Origin: Fibrobacter sp. UBA4375
GTDB lineage: Bacteria; Fibrobacterota; Fibrobacteria; Fibrobacterales; Fibrobacteraceae
DNA: 64,000 nucleotides
Direction of reading: 5' to 3'
NCBI GenBank assembly: GCA_002391195.1
Contig: DGRZ01000078.1
Span: 45,696 to 109,695 of the forward strand
The notes under the pieces were generated by a model. The model was not told the origin of the DNA. It worked only from the letters and a program-made list of their open reading frames with translations, and did not search any database. Both the position numbers and the translations under genes were made by a program. Positions 32,441-41,678 of the stretch are shown here, piece after piece. How positions within the stretch are numbered: position 1 is the first letter of the stretch; every line of letters begins with the position of its first letter.

Positions 32441-35058
32441 TGGCCGCTACGCCCTTGATGCAGCAGTACTACGAAATCAAGAAACAGAATCCGGGCTGCA
32501 TACTTTTCTTTAGAATGGGGGATTTCTTCGAACTGTTCGAGGAAGATGCCGTTATCGCTTCCAAGATTTTAGGGCTTACCCTTACCAGCCGCAACAACGG
32601 GGCTGCAGGGGAGACCCCCCTGTGCGGGTTCCCGCACCATGCGGCAGACCGCTACGTGCCCAAGATGGTGGCTGCCGGTTACCGCATAGCCATCTGCGAA
32701 CAGGTAGAAGACCCTAAGCTTGCCAAGGGAATCGTCAAACGTGACGTGGTGGAAATCATCAGCGCCGGAACCGCCATGGACGAGACCAACCTGAACGCCA
32801 AGGAGGCCAACTACCTCTGTGCCTACACGCCGGCGGAATCGGGAGACGAGTCGGTGTTCGCCTTTGCGGACGTGACCACGGGTTACCTTGCGGTAAGCAG
32901 GAGCTCGGTGCAGGCCTTCGAGTGCGAGTTCTGCCGCCGCATGCCCAAGGAAGTGGTGGTGGCCGAAGGTTGTGAAATCCCTTCGGGCGTCATGGACATT
33001 ATCCGCTCCGAAAACATCCTGATTACGGAGATTCCCGCTTTTCTGTTCGGGGCGGAGCACGGGCGGGACGTGCTGTTTTCCCACTTCAAGGTGGAATCCC
33101 TGGTAGGCCTCGGCCTGGACGGTCGTGACCGTGAAACGGCGGTGACGGGCGCCCTCTTGCAGTATTTGATGGACCAGAAAAAGTCCGAGCTTTCCCACTT
33201 TACGGGTCTCGAGATTTTGAACCTGGACGACTACATGACCCTGGACCCCAGCACCTTGCGCAATCTGGAGCTGGTCCGCCCGCTGAACGCCGACGATTAT
33301 TCCAGCACCTTGTGTTCCGTTCTGGACTTTACCGTTACCGCCATGGGCGGCCGCGTGCTGAAGGACTGGGTGAGCCACCCGCTGATTTCGGTGGAGAGGA
33401 TTCGGGAACGGCAGGCCGCCGTGACCGAGCTGGTAGGGAACCCCATGGCCCTGGACGAACTGAAGGAATCCCTCACCTCCATCCTGGACATGGAACGCCT
33501 GATGGGGCGGGTGGGGAGCGGTCGCGCCAACGCCCGTGACCTGGCCGGTATGGGTCGCTCCCTGTGCCAGGCCTCAAAAGTTGCCCGTGTGCTTTCGGAA
33601 CTGCATTCCCCCTTGTTCGAACAGTTCCGTCAGGTGCTGGAACTGGCCAAAGGCAGGGGAGAGGAACTCCTGCAGAATTTCAACGATGACTTGCCCCTGA
33701 CGGTTCGCGAAGGCGGCATGATTCGGGAAGGCGCCAACGTGGAACTGGACGCCATGAACGCCGACATCAAGGATAAGCGCCAGTGGATTGCCTCCCTGGA
33801 AAGCCGCGAGCGGGAACGCTTGGAAATACCGAGCCTCAAGGTGGGCTACAACAGGGTGTTCGGCTACTACATCGAGATTACAAGAGCCCAGATGGCCAAG
33901 GCCACCAAGCCCATTCCCGACGAATACATCCGCAAGCAGACTACCGTCAACGCCGAGCGATACATCACTCCCGAAATGAAGGAGTGCGAGTCCGTCATCA
34001 GCAACGCCGAGGTGAACATCCACGAGCTGGAATACCGCATTTTCTGCCAGCTCAGGGACCGGGTGAACAGTTGGCGTAGCGAACTCCAGGAAATTGCCGA
34101 CGCCATCGCCCGTGTGGATACGCTCTACAGTTTTGCCCGAGCTGCCCGCAAGTACAACTACGTGTGTCCGGAGGTTTATACCGGCACGGGTATCGAGATT
34201 CGGGGCGGTTTCCACCCCGTCATCGTGGCGGTGAATCCGGATTTGGACTTTATCCCCAATGACGTGGAACTTTCTCCCGAGGCCACCCGCCTGATGCTCA
34301 TTACGGGCCCCAACATGGCGGGTAAATCTACTTACCTGCGGCAGACGGGACTGATTGTACTGATGGCCCAGATGGGCTGTTTTGTGCCGGCGGAATCGGC
34401 CCGCATAGGCGTGGTGGACCGGATTTTCACACGCGTGGGGGCCAGCGACCGCCTGAGTCGCGGGCTTTCTACCTTCATGGTGGAGATGATCGAGACCGCC
34501 AACATTCTGCGGAACGCCACTCCCCACAGCCTGGTGCTGCTGGACGAAATCGGCCGCGGTACCAGTACCTTTGACGGTCTTTCCATCGCCTGGTCCATCG
34601 TGGAGACTTTGCATAGCGAACCTTCCCGCATGGCGCTGACCCTTTTTGCCACCCACTATCACGAGCTGACCGGCCTTGTAGATTCCCTGGAACATGCGGG
34701 GAACTATCAGGTGGCGGTTCAGGAGAAAGGCGACAAGCTCATCTTCTTGCACAAGATTCTTGCCGGGGCTTGCGATTCCAGCTACGGTATTCACGTGGCG
34801 GAAATGGCGGGACTCCCCTCTACGGTGGTGCGCCGGGCCCGCAAGATTCTGCTCCGTCTGGAAAAGCAGAAGATCGACCCCAGTGACGAGGCGATTCACA
34901 AGAAGAATAAGGAAAAGCCCCAGATGGACCTGTTCGCCGCCCCCGACGAGTCCCTGACGCTCTTGAAACAGGAAATCTGCCGCCTGCGTCCGGAGGAGAT
35001 GACCCCACTGCAGGCCCTGCAACGCCTCACAGAACTGAAGGAAAACTATGGGAAGTAG
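32440..35058 (+). CDS. mutS: DNA mismatch repair protein MutS
   Basis: 872 residues, the normal MutS1 length. The N-terminal mismatch-recognition motif reads MGDFFELFEEDA (the Phe-x-Glu element). Connector, lever and clamp domains follow (RQWIASLESRERERLEIPSLKVGYNRVFGYY region). The ABC ATPase carries Walker A GPNMAGKSTYLRQT (~623), the signature SRGLSTFMVEM and Walker B LVLLDEIGRGTSTFDG. C-terminal NYQVAVQEKGDKLIFLHKILAG and the helix-turn-helix are present. The TAG stop lies in the first unit of a heptamer tract. No mutL neighbour is seen. Confidence 0.97.
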   Translation: MAATPLMQQYYEIKKQNPGCILFFRMGDFFELFEEDAVIASKILGLTLTSRNNGAAGETPLCGFPHHAADRYVPKMVAAGYRIAICEQVEDPKLAKGIVKRDVVEIISAGTAMDETNLNAKEANYLCAYTPAESGDESVFAFADVTTGYLAVSRSSVQAFECEFCRRMPKEVVVAEGCEIPSGVMDIIRSENILITEIPAFLFGAEHGRDVLFSHFKVESLVGLGLDGRDRETAVTGALLQYLMDQKKSELSHFTGLEILNLDDYMTLDPSTLRNLELVRPLNADDYSSTLCSVLDFTVTAMGGRVLKDWVSHPLISVERIRERQAAVTELVGNPMALDELKESLTSILDMERLMGRVGSGRANARDLAGMGRSLCQASKVARVLSELHSPLFEQFRQVLELAKGRGEELLQNFNDDLPLTVREGGMIREGANVELDAMNADIKDKRQWIASLESRERERLEIPSLKVGYNRVFGYYIEITRAQMAKATKPIPDEYIRKQTTVNAERYITPEMKECESVISNAEVNIHELEYRIFCQLRDRVNSWRSELQEIADAIARVDTLYSFARAARKYNYVCPEVYTGTGIEIRGGFHPVIVAVNPDLDFIPNDVELSPEATRLMLITGPNMAGKSTYLRQTGLIVLMAQMGCFVPAESARIGVVDRIFTRVGASDRLSRGLSTFMVEMIETANILRNATPHSLVLLDEIGRGTSTFDGLSIAWSIVETLHSEPSRMALTLFATHYHELTGLVDSLEHAGNYQVAVQEKGDKLIFLHKILAGACDSSYGIHVAEMAGLPSTVVRRARKILLRLEKQKIDPSDEAIHKKNKEKPQMDLFAAPDESLTLLKQEICRLRPEEMTPLQALQRLTELKENYGK

Positions 35059-35096
35059 GTTGTGGTGTTAGGTTGTAGGTGTTAGGTTTTAGGGCT
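35056..35096 (+). repeat. Heptamer tract starting at the mutS stop codon
   Basis: TAGGTTG, a 6-bp TGGTGT, then TAGGTTG-TAGGTGT-TAGGTTT-TAGGGCT. The first TAG is the mutS stop. The following GGAGGCTCCGAGCC is a small hairpin. Confidence 0.75.
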
Positions 35097-35198
35097 GCTG
35101 GTTACAGGAGGCTCCGAGCCTGCCCGGATTTGTTCCGGGATACCGAGGTTAGTGTCAACCAGGAACGAAAAGTTTAGAAGTAAAAAACAGGAGTAACA

Positions 35199-36029
35199 AT
35201 GTCTGTACAAGTAATGGTAAATGGAATTCCGGGCAACATGGGCCGCATTGTGGCTGAAACTTGCGTGGCCCGCGGATTGGAACTGGTCCCGTATTCCCTG
35301 ACGGGCGAAATCATCGTGGAAAACGAGGCTGAGGTGGCCGGCAAGACTGTCCAGCTCCTTAAGCCCAGCAACCGCGAAGAGCGCATAGGCGAGGTGCTGG
35401 CCAAATACCCGAAAATGATTTGCATCGACTATACCCATCCCACGGCGGTAAACGACAACGCCGCCTTTTACGTGAAGCACAAGATTCCCTTTGTGATGGG
35501 CACTACCGGTGGCGACCGCGAAGCCCTTGCAAAGCTTGTGGCAGACGCCAACCACCCCAGCGTCATTGCTCCCAACATGGCCAAGCAGATTGTGGCTTTC
35601 CAGATGATGATTGAATTTTTGGCCAAGGAATTCCCCACGGCATTCAGCGGATACAAGCTTTCCGTGGTAGAAAGCCACCAGAAGACCAAGGCGGACACCA
35701 GCGGCACGGCCAAGGCCGTGGTGGGGGATTTCCAGAAGATGGGATTCGACTTCTCTGTAGACGACATCGAGAAGGTCCGTAACGAAAAAGAACAGGTGGA
35801 ACGGATGCACGTGCCCGAGGAATACCTGGGCGGTCACGCCTTCCACACCTACAGCCTGGACAGCGCCGACGGCACCGTGCATTTCGAGTTTCAGCACAAC
35901 GTCTGTGGCCGCAAGATTTACGCCGAAGGCACCGTAGATGCGGTGAACTTCCTCGCAAGCCACCTTGCAAACGGAACCGCCAAACCCTTCAACATGATGG
36001 ACGTTTTGCGCTCTGGAAAAATGCGTTAA
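35199..36029 (+). CDS. dapB: 4-hydroxy-tetrahydrodipicolinate reductase
   Basis: 276 residues. It reduces 4-hydroxy-tetrahydrodipicolinate with NAD(P)H in lysine and diaminopimelate synthesis. The N-terminal Rossmann motif is VNGIPGNMGRIV (8-19). FVMGTTGGDREALAKL is the nucleotide-binding loop and SVVESHQKTKADTSGTAKA (~153-171) the catalytic His/Lys and substrate loop. The sequence follows the plant-type DapB rather than the E. coli type (ESHQKTKADTSGTA instead of EMHHRHKVDAPSGTA). A cytoplasmic enzyme transcribed alone, with GGAGTAACA as ribosome-binding site. Confidence 0.92.
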   Translation: MSVQVMVNGIPGNMGRIVAETCVARGLELVPYSLTGEIIVENEAEVAGKTVQLLKPSNREERIGEVLAKYPKMICIDYTHPTAVNDNAAFYVKHKIPFVMGTTGGDREALAKLVADANHPSVIAPNMAKQIVAFQMMIEFLAKEFPTAFSGYKLSVVESHQKTKADTSGTAKAVVGDFQKMGFDFSVDDIEKVRNEKEQVERMHVPEEYLGGHAFHTYSLDSADGTVHFEFQHNVCGRKIYAEGTVDAVNFLASHLANGTAKPFNMMDVLRSGKMR

Positions 36030-36039
36030 TTAATTATGA

Positions 36040-36142
36040 ATTCGGATTTCGGAATTCGGAATTATTTAGCTTGGCGGCTTTGCCGCAACCGTTTTAGGTC
36101 CGAGTTTCACATTCCGAACTCTGAATTCTGAACTCCGAATTA
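36040..36142. repeat. Paired heptamer arms between dapB and the YejB-like gene
   Basis: The left arm is ATTCGGA-TTTCGGA-ATTCGGA and the right arm ATTCCGA-ACTCTGA-ATTCTGA-ACTCCGA-ATT, separated by ~45 bases that contain GGCGGCTTTGCCGC. The right arm ends three bases before the next start codon. Confidence 0.75.
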
Positions 36143-36145
36143 AAG

Positions 36146-37162
36146 ATGCGGTCCTACATCCTCCGACGCCTGCTACTCATGATCCCGACCCTCATCGGGA
36201 TTTCGCTGGTGTGCTTTATACTCATCCAGCTGTTGCCGGGTGGCCCTGTAGAGGAGATGATTTCCAGGGCCCAGCAGGCCGCCGCCATGAAAGGCGGGGT
36301 AGATGCGTCCAAAGCCCTGTCGCCAGACCAGATAGCCCAAATCCAGGCCTACTTTGGGTTTGACCAGCCCGCCTGGAAGCGCTACCTGACCTGGCTCTGG
36401 AACGTGTTGCACCTGGACTTGGGCGCAAGCTACACCTATGGCCTCCCGGTATGGGACGTCATCGTGAGCCGGTTCCCCATATCCCTGTTTTTCGGAATCA
36501 CTTCGTTCTTCTTGAGCTACCTGATTTGCATTCCCCTTGGCCTCTGGAAGGCGGTGCATCACGGGAGCAAGCTGGACTCCCTCAGCTCGGGCCTGATATT
36601 TTCGGGCTACGTGATGCCGGGTTATGCCTTGGGCATCCTCCTGATTATTTTCCTTGCGGGCGGGTCCTACCTGGACATCTTTCCGCTGGGGGGCCTTACC
36701 AGCGACGATTTCGAGGATTTCTCCTTCTTCGGGAAGGTTGTGGACCTGGGGCACCACTTGATTCTGCCGATTTTCTGCTACATGATTAGCGAGTTCGCCT
36801 TCCTCACCTTCCTCATGAAAAATTCCGCCCTGGAGGAACTGGGCAAGGACTACATGCGCACGGCCCTTGCAAAAGGCATGAGTTTCAAGCAGGCCCTGGT
36901 GCGCCATGCGCTCCGCAATGCGCTTATTCCCATTGCTACCCGCCTCTCCGAAATCTGCACCCTCATGTTTGCGGGGGCGCTCCTTATCGAGAAGGTCTTC
37001 GACATCGACGGCATGGGCCTGCTATACTACAATTCCATGGTGAACCGGGACTACAACGTGGTCATGGGAATTATCTTCCTCAGCAGCCTCATGGCCATGG
37101 TGGGCCGCCTCTTCAGCGATATCCTCTACACGCTGGTGGATCCGCGAATCAAGTTCTCGTAA
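36146..37162 (+). CDS. ABC transporter permease, YejB/DppB type
   Basis: 338 residues. An N-terminal membrane helix (RRLLLMIPTLIGISLVCFILIQLLPGGP, a hallmark of oligopeptide permeases) is followed by a periplasmic loop and five more helices. The BPD inner-membrane EAA-like loop reads LGKDYMRTALAKGMSFKQALVRHALRNALIP (~235-265). The long loop with GLSPDQ-like SPDQIAQIQAYFGFDQPAW is closest to the YejB subfamily. Such permeases pair with a second permease, two ATPases and a binding protein; none follows here (ruvB is convergent). The start codon abuts a heptamer arm and lacks a Shine-Dalgarno. Confidence 0.85.
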   Translation: MRSYILRRLLLMIPTLIGISLVCFILIQLLPGGPVEEMISRAQQAAAMKGGVDASKALSPDQIAQIQAYFGFDQPAWKRYLTWLWNVLHLDLGASYTYGLPVWDVIVSRFPISLFFGITSFFLSYLICIPLGLWKAVHHGSKLDSLSSGLIFSGYVMPGYALGILLIIFLAGGSYLDIFPLGGLTSDDFEDFSFFGKVVDLGHHLILPIFCYMISEFAFLTFLMKNSALEELGKDYMRTALAKGMSFKQALVRHALRNALIPIATRLSEICTLMFAGALLIEKVFDIDGMGLLYYNSMVNRDYNVVMGIIFLSSLMAMVGRLFSDILYTLVDPRIKFS

Positions 37163-37346
37163 ATTCCTTTTCTGTGTTATTGGCCCTTATTATAACGAAA
37201 CGAAGGCCTGCTTTACAAGAAAACGGTTTTTAAACAGGGAATATTTGTTTTTGGCCGGTCCGTTCGTCTTGGATTTATTCATCGTGCATCCGCGATGCTC
37301 CGTTTAGAACAAAAGAAGTGGCGTTGCCGCACCTGTTATGCTGTTG

Positions 37347-38384
37347 TTACAGCGGCAGTTCCATCTGCTCGGAGGCTTTGCGGCTGGGCATGCTCTTGTG
37401 GAGTAGCCTGTAGGCGTTGCTGGTGGCGACGCGCCCCTGCTTTGTGCGGGAAAGCAGCCCCTTCTGGATCAGGTAGGGCTCGTAAACTTCTTCCAGAGTG
37501 TCGGTCTCTTCGCCCAGGGCCGCCCCGATGGTACCCAGGCCTACTGGGCCCCCGTCGAACTTGTCAATCATCATGGAGAGGATTTTCCGGTCCATGGGGT
37601 CCAGGCCTTCGCTGTCGATGCCCAACATCTGCAGTGTGCGTTCCGCCGCCTCCAGGTCGATAACGCCTGAACCGCGGACCTGTGCCACGTCACGGCACCG
37701 GCGCAAGATGCGGTTCGCGATACGGGGGGTGCCGCGGCAGCGCCCGCCCAGAATCTGGGCGGCGTCTTGGGTCAGTTCAATCCCGAGAATCTTGGAGCTC
37801 CTCATCAGGATTTGCATCAGGTCCTTTTCGTCGTAGAGTTCCAGCCGGTAGGACAACCCGAAGCGGTCGCGCAGAGGGCCGGTCAGCAGGCCTGTGCGTG
37901 TGGTGGCGCCCACCAGGGTAAAATGTTTGAGGGGCAGGTTCACGCTTCGGGCCGCCGGGCCGGAATCCAGCATGATGTCCAGCCTGAAATCTTCCATGGC
38001 GGGGTAGAGGTATTCCTCGACGGTGTGGTTCAGCCGATGGATCTCGTCGATAAACAGCACGTCGTTTTCTTGAAGCCCCGTAAGGAGCCCCGCCAAGTCG
38101 CTGGCCTTTTCCAGCACGGGCCCGCTGGTGATGTGGATGTTCACGCCCATCTCCTTGGCGATGATGCCCGCGAGAGTCGTCTTGCCGAGGCCAGGCGGCC
38201 CCGCAAAAAGGCAATGGTCCAGGGCGTCTCCCCGGTGCTTGGCCGCCTCTATGGCGATAGAAAGGCTCTCCTTGATGGAGGCCTGGCCTGTGAACTGCTC
38301 CAGACTGAGCGGCCGGAGGGTCTGCTCCATTTCGGACTCGTCCATGGAGTTTTTGCCGGGAGAAATGACGCGTTTATCTTCCAT
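37347..38384 (-). CDS. ruvB: Holliday junction branch migration ATPase RuvB
   Basis: 345 residues from the ATG at 38384 (an ATG nine bases upstream is also in frame). The AAA+ motor drives branch migration with RuvA. The large ATPase domain begins RPLSLEQFTGQ, Walker A is GPPGLGKTTLAG, Walker B LFIDEIHRLN, sensor GATTRTGLLTGPLRDRFG. The C-terminal winged helix includes GGPVGLGTIGAALGEE and YLIQKGLLSRTKQGR. No ruvA or ruvC is adjacent. Confidence 0.97.
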   Translation of the reverse strand: MEDKRVISPGKNSMDESEMEQTLRPLSLEQFTGQASIKESLSIAIEAAKHRGDALDHCLFAGPPGLGKTTLAGIIAKEMGVNIHITSGPVLEKASDLAGLLTGLQENDVLFIDEIHRLNHTVEEYLYPAMEDFRLDIMLDSGPAARSVNLPLKHFTLVGATTRTGLLTGPLRDRFGLSYRLELYDEKDLMQILMRSSKILGIELTQDAAQILGGRCRGTPRIANRILRRCRDVAQVRGSGVIDLEAAERTLQMLGIDSEGLDPMDRKILSMMIDKFDGGPVGLGTIGAALGEETDTLEEVYEPYLIQKGLLSRTKQGRVATSNAYRLLHKSMPSRKASEQMELPL

Positions 38385-38403
38385 ACTGCACAAACATACA
38401 CTT

Positions 38404-38431
38404 AAAAGCGGGCTCTGTCAAGCCTGCTTTT
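38404..38431 (-). terminator. Likely terminator of metK
   Basis: AAAAGCGGGCT / AGCCTGCTTTT, an 11-bp stem with one mismatch and a six-base loop; the minus-strand arm ends in CTTTT. It lies about 55 bases past the metK stop and just upstream of ruvB. Confidence 0.6.
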
Positions 38432-38484
38432 ATGGATAAGAAGTAGATGAACCAATGCTGGGGTTGAATCTGATGGAACGAGGT

Positions 38485-39675
38485 TTACACCTTCGCGGCC
38501 TTTTTCAACGCTGCAGCTTTGTCCGTCTTTTCCCAGGTGAAACGTGCGCCCGTGCGGCCAAAGTGACCGAGAGCAGCTGTTGCCACGTAACCCGGCTTGC
38601 GCAGGTCCAGCATCTTTTCGATGCCTGCCGGGGACAGGTCGAAGATCTTCGCGACGATTTCTTCGATCTTGCGATCGTCGATCTTGCCCGTGCCGAAGGT
38701 GTTCACGAGAACGGATACCGGCTTGCTGTATCCGATGGCGTAGGCCAGTTGCACTTCGCAGCGGTAGGCGAGGCCGGCGGCCACGATGTTCTTGGCCACA
38801 TAGCGTGCGGCGTAGGCGGCGCTGCGGTCAACCTTACTCGGGTCCTTGCCGCTGAAGGCTCCACCACCATGACGACCCATGCCGCCATAGGTGTCCACGA
38901 TAATCTTACGGCCAGTGAGGCCGCAGTCACCGTGGGGGCCGCCCACAACGAACTTGCCGGTCGGGTTCACGAGGTAGCGGGTCTTCTTGTCGAGGAGCTT
39001 CGCCGGGATGACCTTCTTGATGAGCTTCTCGATGATTTCCTTTTCGATCACGGAGTGCTTGAGTTCCTTGCCGTTCACGAATTCGTCGTGCTGGGTAGAA
39101 ATCACGACGGTGTCCACGCGGACCGGCTTGTCATTCTCGTCATATTCGACAGTCACCTGGGACTTGGCGTCTGGGCGGAGCCACTTGATTTTGCCTGTTT
39201 CGCGGAGGTTCTGAATTTCTTCCATGAGTTTGTGGGCGAGGCTAATCGGGAGCGGCATCAGCTCCTTGGTTTCGTTCACGGCGTAGCCGAACATCATACC
39301 CTGGTCGCCGGCACCCTGCTTGTCGTCTTTCTTGCCTTCGGCGGCTTTGGCGTTAACGCCTTGGGCAATGTCTGGAGACTGCTTGTCCAGGGCGACTAGG
39401 ACAGAGCAACCTTTGTAATCGAACTGCAAATCGGGATTCACGTAACCGATGTTCTTGATGGTGTTGCGGGCGACTTCCTGAAAGTCTACAACGGCCTTGG
39501 TGGTGATTTCGCCGGAAATCACGACGAGACCTGTGTTCACCAGGGTTTCGCAGGCTACGCGGCTTTTCGGATCTTGTGCAAGGCATGCGTCAAGGATGGA
39601 ATCGGAAATTTGGTCGCAGACCTTGTCCGGGTGTCCTTTGGACACGGATTCAGAGGTAAAAAGATAGTGTGCCAT
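38485..39675 (-). CDS. metK: S-adenosylmethionine synthetase
   Basis: 396 residues, full length. It makes SAM from methionine and ATP. Motifs in order: [19 protein letters not shown] (residues ~13-31), [12 protein letters not shown] (the hexapeptide region), [34 protein letters not shown] (P-loop-like GGGAFSGKD), and the C-terminal [15 protein letters not shown] methionine or SAM riboswitch was looked for in the ~130-base upstream spacer and not seen. Strong codon bias suggests high expression. Confidence 0.97.
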   Translation of the reverse strand: MAHYLFTSESVSKGHPDKVCDQISDSILDACLAQDPKSRVACETLVNTGLVVISGEITTKAVVDFQEVARNTIKNIGYVNPDLQFDYKGCSVLVALDKQSPDIAQGVNAKAAEGKKDDKQGAGDQGMMFGYAVNETKELMPLPISLAHKLMEEIQNLRETGKIKWLRPDAKSQVTVEYDENDKPVRVDTVVISTQHDEFVNGKELKHSVIEKEIIEKLIKKVIPAKLLDKKTRYLVNPTGKFVVGGPHGDCGLTGRKIIVDTYGGMGRHGGGAFSGKDPSKVDRSAAYAARYVAKNIVAAGLAYRCEVQLAYAIGYSKPVSVLVNTFGTGKIDDRKIEEIVAKIFDLSPAGIEKMLDLRKPGYVATAALGHFGRTGARFTWEKTDKAAALKKAAKV

Positions 39676-39806
39676 CGTGGCTCCTTGATGGTTAAATTTT
39701 TGTTCTATGCATAAATCTACAAAAATGCATAAAAGGTGGCAACGGGGGAGGGTAAAATAAGTGAAATCTGTTGCTAGGTCTTGCGCTCTTTTCTAAATTT
39801 GGGTAC

Positions 39807-41543
39807 ATGACAAAGTTTAGCGAATTCCCATACGTTGCCGACCGCTTTAATGCCGTCCGCAGGGAAACTGTACAAGTCCGCGTTGGCGAGGCTTTGATAG
39901 GGGGGGGCGCCCCCATTTTAGTTCAGTCCATGACCACCACCAAGCCGAAGGACGTCGAAAAGACGGTGGCCGAGACGCTTGCGCTCGCCAAGGTGGGCTG
40001 TGGCCTGGTTCGCATTACCGCTCCGACATTTGCAGATGCTGCCGCCCTGGAAGAAGTGATGAAGCGGGTCCGGGCCGCCGGTTGCACTGTGCCGGTTTCC
40101 GCCGACATCCACTTCCAGCCCAAGGCCGCGTTCGAGGCGCTCAAGTGGGTCGAGAAGGTCCGCATCAATCCGGGTAACTTCGTGGATACGGGCATTTTGA
40201 CGCTGGACCAGCAGACGGACAAGTCTTTTGAAGAAGGCAAGGAAAAGGTGGCCGAAGCCTTTACAACCTTCGTGCAAGAAGCCAAGCGCCTGGGACGCGC
40301 CATCCGCATCGGCGTGAACCACGGTTCGCTCGCGGCCCGCATGATTTACCGCTATGGCGACACGGTGGAAGGCATGGTGGAAAGTGCCATGGAATACCTG
40401 GCCGTGTGCGAAGCCGAACATTTTGACCAGGTCGTTTTGAGCCTCAAGAGCAGCAACCCGCGCGTGGCGATTGCCGCCTACCGCATGCTCGCCGCACGTA
40501 TCAAGCAGGAAGGCTTCAAGCCGTACCCGTTCCACGTGGGCGTGACGGAAGCGGGCGCGGGTGCCGACGGACGCTTGAAGTCTGCGGCCGGCATCGGCGC
40601 ACTCCTGCTCGATGGCCTGGCAGATACGATTCGTGTTTCCCTGACCGAAGATCCGGTGGCCGAAGTCCCGGTGGCCCAGGAACTCATCAAGGCCTGCGCA
40701 TTGCCTGCTGCACCGACGGTATACAACGTGCCGATTCTGGAGAAGGACCCGTACCATTACGAACGCAGGGCGACGACGCCTGTCGCTGTTTCCGGCGTGG
40801 AAATTGGCGGTTCTCATCCGGTGAAGGTCGGCGTGAAGGCCGATGCGATTGCACTTACCGGCGAACGCCGCAATGCGGAATTCGCTCTCCCGAGCCTGGA
40901 TGCTGCCCCCGTGGTGCAGTTTAAGGATGCCATGGACATCGCGGGGTTCGCCGCGAATCCGGCGAGCGTGCCTGCAGGTTCCGTGTTCTGCTATACCGGA
41001 GCTGAGATGGTTTCGGGCGTTCGCGCATTAGCGGCGGCTCTAGAGTCGGCGAAGCGCCAAGACCCGATTCTGCTTTACGCAAAGATTGGCGATAGCGAGC
41101 GCGACATGCTCCGCGTGTCCGCCGATATCGGAAGCCTCGTCACCGACGGTCTTGGCGATGCCGTCGTGATTGACGGCTACAAGGGCGCGAAGGAAAGCGT
41201 GCTCCTCGCATTCGATATTTTGCAGGCCGCCTACTGCCGCCGCAGCAAGACGAACTTCATCAGCTGCCCGAGCTGCGGCCGCACCCTCTACGACATCCAG
41301 CAGGTGATGGGGAAGATCAAGGCCCGCTTCGGACACCTCTCCGACATTTCCATCGGCATTATGGGCTGCATCGTGAATGGCCCGGGCGAGATGGCGGACG
41401 CCGACTTCGGCTACGTGGGCGGTGGCCCCGGCCGCATTACGCTGTTCGAAGGCAAGACGGCTGTGAAGAAGAACATCCCCGAAGAGGACGCCATCGAGGA
41501 ACTCGTGAATTTGATCAAGGAAAGAGGCAGATGGCATGAGTAA
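39807..41543 (+). CDS. ispG: 4-hydroxy-3-methylbut-2-enyl diphosphate synthase, long form
   Basis: 578 residues from ATG 39807. A 4Fe-4S enzyme of the MEP pathway that converts MEcPP to HMBPP. The TIM-barrel part carries IGGGAPILVQSMT (~30-42), VPVSADIHFQ and KVRINPGNF. The C-terminal reductase-like domain has the cluster ligands in CPSCGRTLYD and GIMGCIVNGPGE. An extra ~200-residue insert between the two makes this the long (plant/Bacteroidetes/Chlamydia) form instead of the ~370-residue E. coli form. Its upstream spacer is shared with divergent metK. Confidence 0.96.
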   Translation: MTKFSEFPYVADRFNAVRRETVQVRVGEALIGGGAPILVQSMTTTKPKDVEKTVAETLALAKVGCGLVRITAPTFADAAALEEVMKRVRAAGCTVPVSADIHFQPKAAFEALKWVEKVRINPGNFVDTGILTLDQQTDKSFEEGKEKVAEAFTTFVQEAKRLGRAIRIGVNHGSLAARMIYRYGDTVEGMVESAMEYLAVCEAEHFDQVVLSLKSSNPRVAIAAYRMLAARIKQEGFKPYPFHVGVTEAGAGADGRLKSAAGIGALLLDGLADTIRVSLTEDPVAEVPVAQELIKACALPAAPTVYNVPILEKDPYHYERRATTPVAVSGVEIGGSHPVKVGVKADAIALTGERRNAEFALPSLDAAPVVQFKDAMDIAGFAANPASVPAGSVFCYTGAEMVSGVRALAAALESAKRQDPILLYAKIGDSERDMLRVSADIGSLVTDGLGDAVVIDGYKGAKESVLLAFDILQAAYCRRSKTNFISCPSCGRTLYDIQQVMGKIKARFGHLSDISIGIMGCIVNGPGEMADADFGYVGGGPGRITLFEGKTAVKKNIPEEDAIEELVNLIKERGRWHE

Positions 41544-41544
41544 A

Positions 41545-41639
41545 AGTTATTGGTTCTGAGTTACTAGTTCTGAGAAATTCTTATGAAGAACGTCAAGCAA
41601 ATCTCTAGTAACTAGTAACTAGTAACTGACAACTAGCCC
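41545..41639. repeat. Paired heptamer arms between ispG and serA
   Basis: The left arm is GTTATTG-GTTCTGA-GTTACTA-GTTCTGA-GAAATTC and the right arm CTAGTAA-CTAGTAA-CTAGTAA-CTGACAA-CTAGCCC. GTTACTAGTT and AACTAGTAAC are complementary. The left arm begins right after the ispG stop. Confidence 0.85.
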
Positions 41640-41678
41640 TTTAGGGCGCGACTTTTAACTTAAACAAAGGACATAAAA

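Noticed and set aside
33574..35022. Long minus-strand ORF (482 codons) antisense to mutS
   Set aside because: MutS on the plus strand shows every conserved motif; the antisense frame has none.
39676..39806. SAM riboswitch upstream of metK
   Set aside because: No conserved SAM-I, -II or -III helices or terminator were seen in the short metK/ispG spacer.
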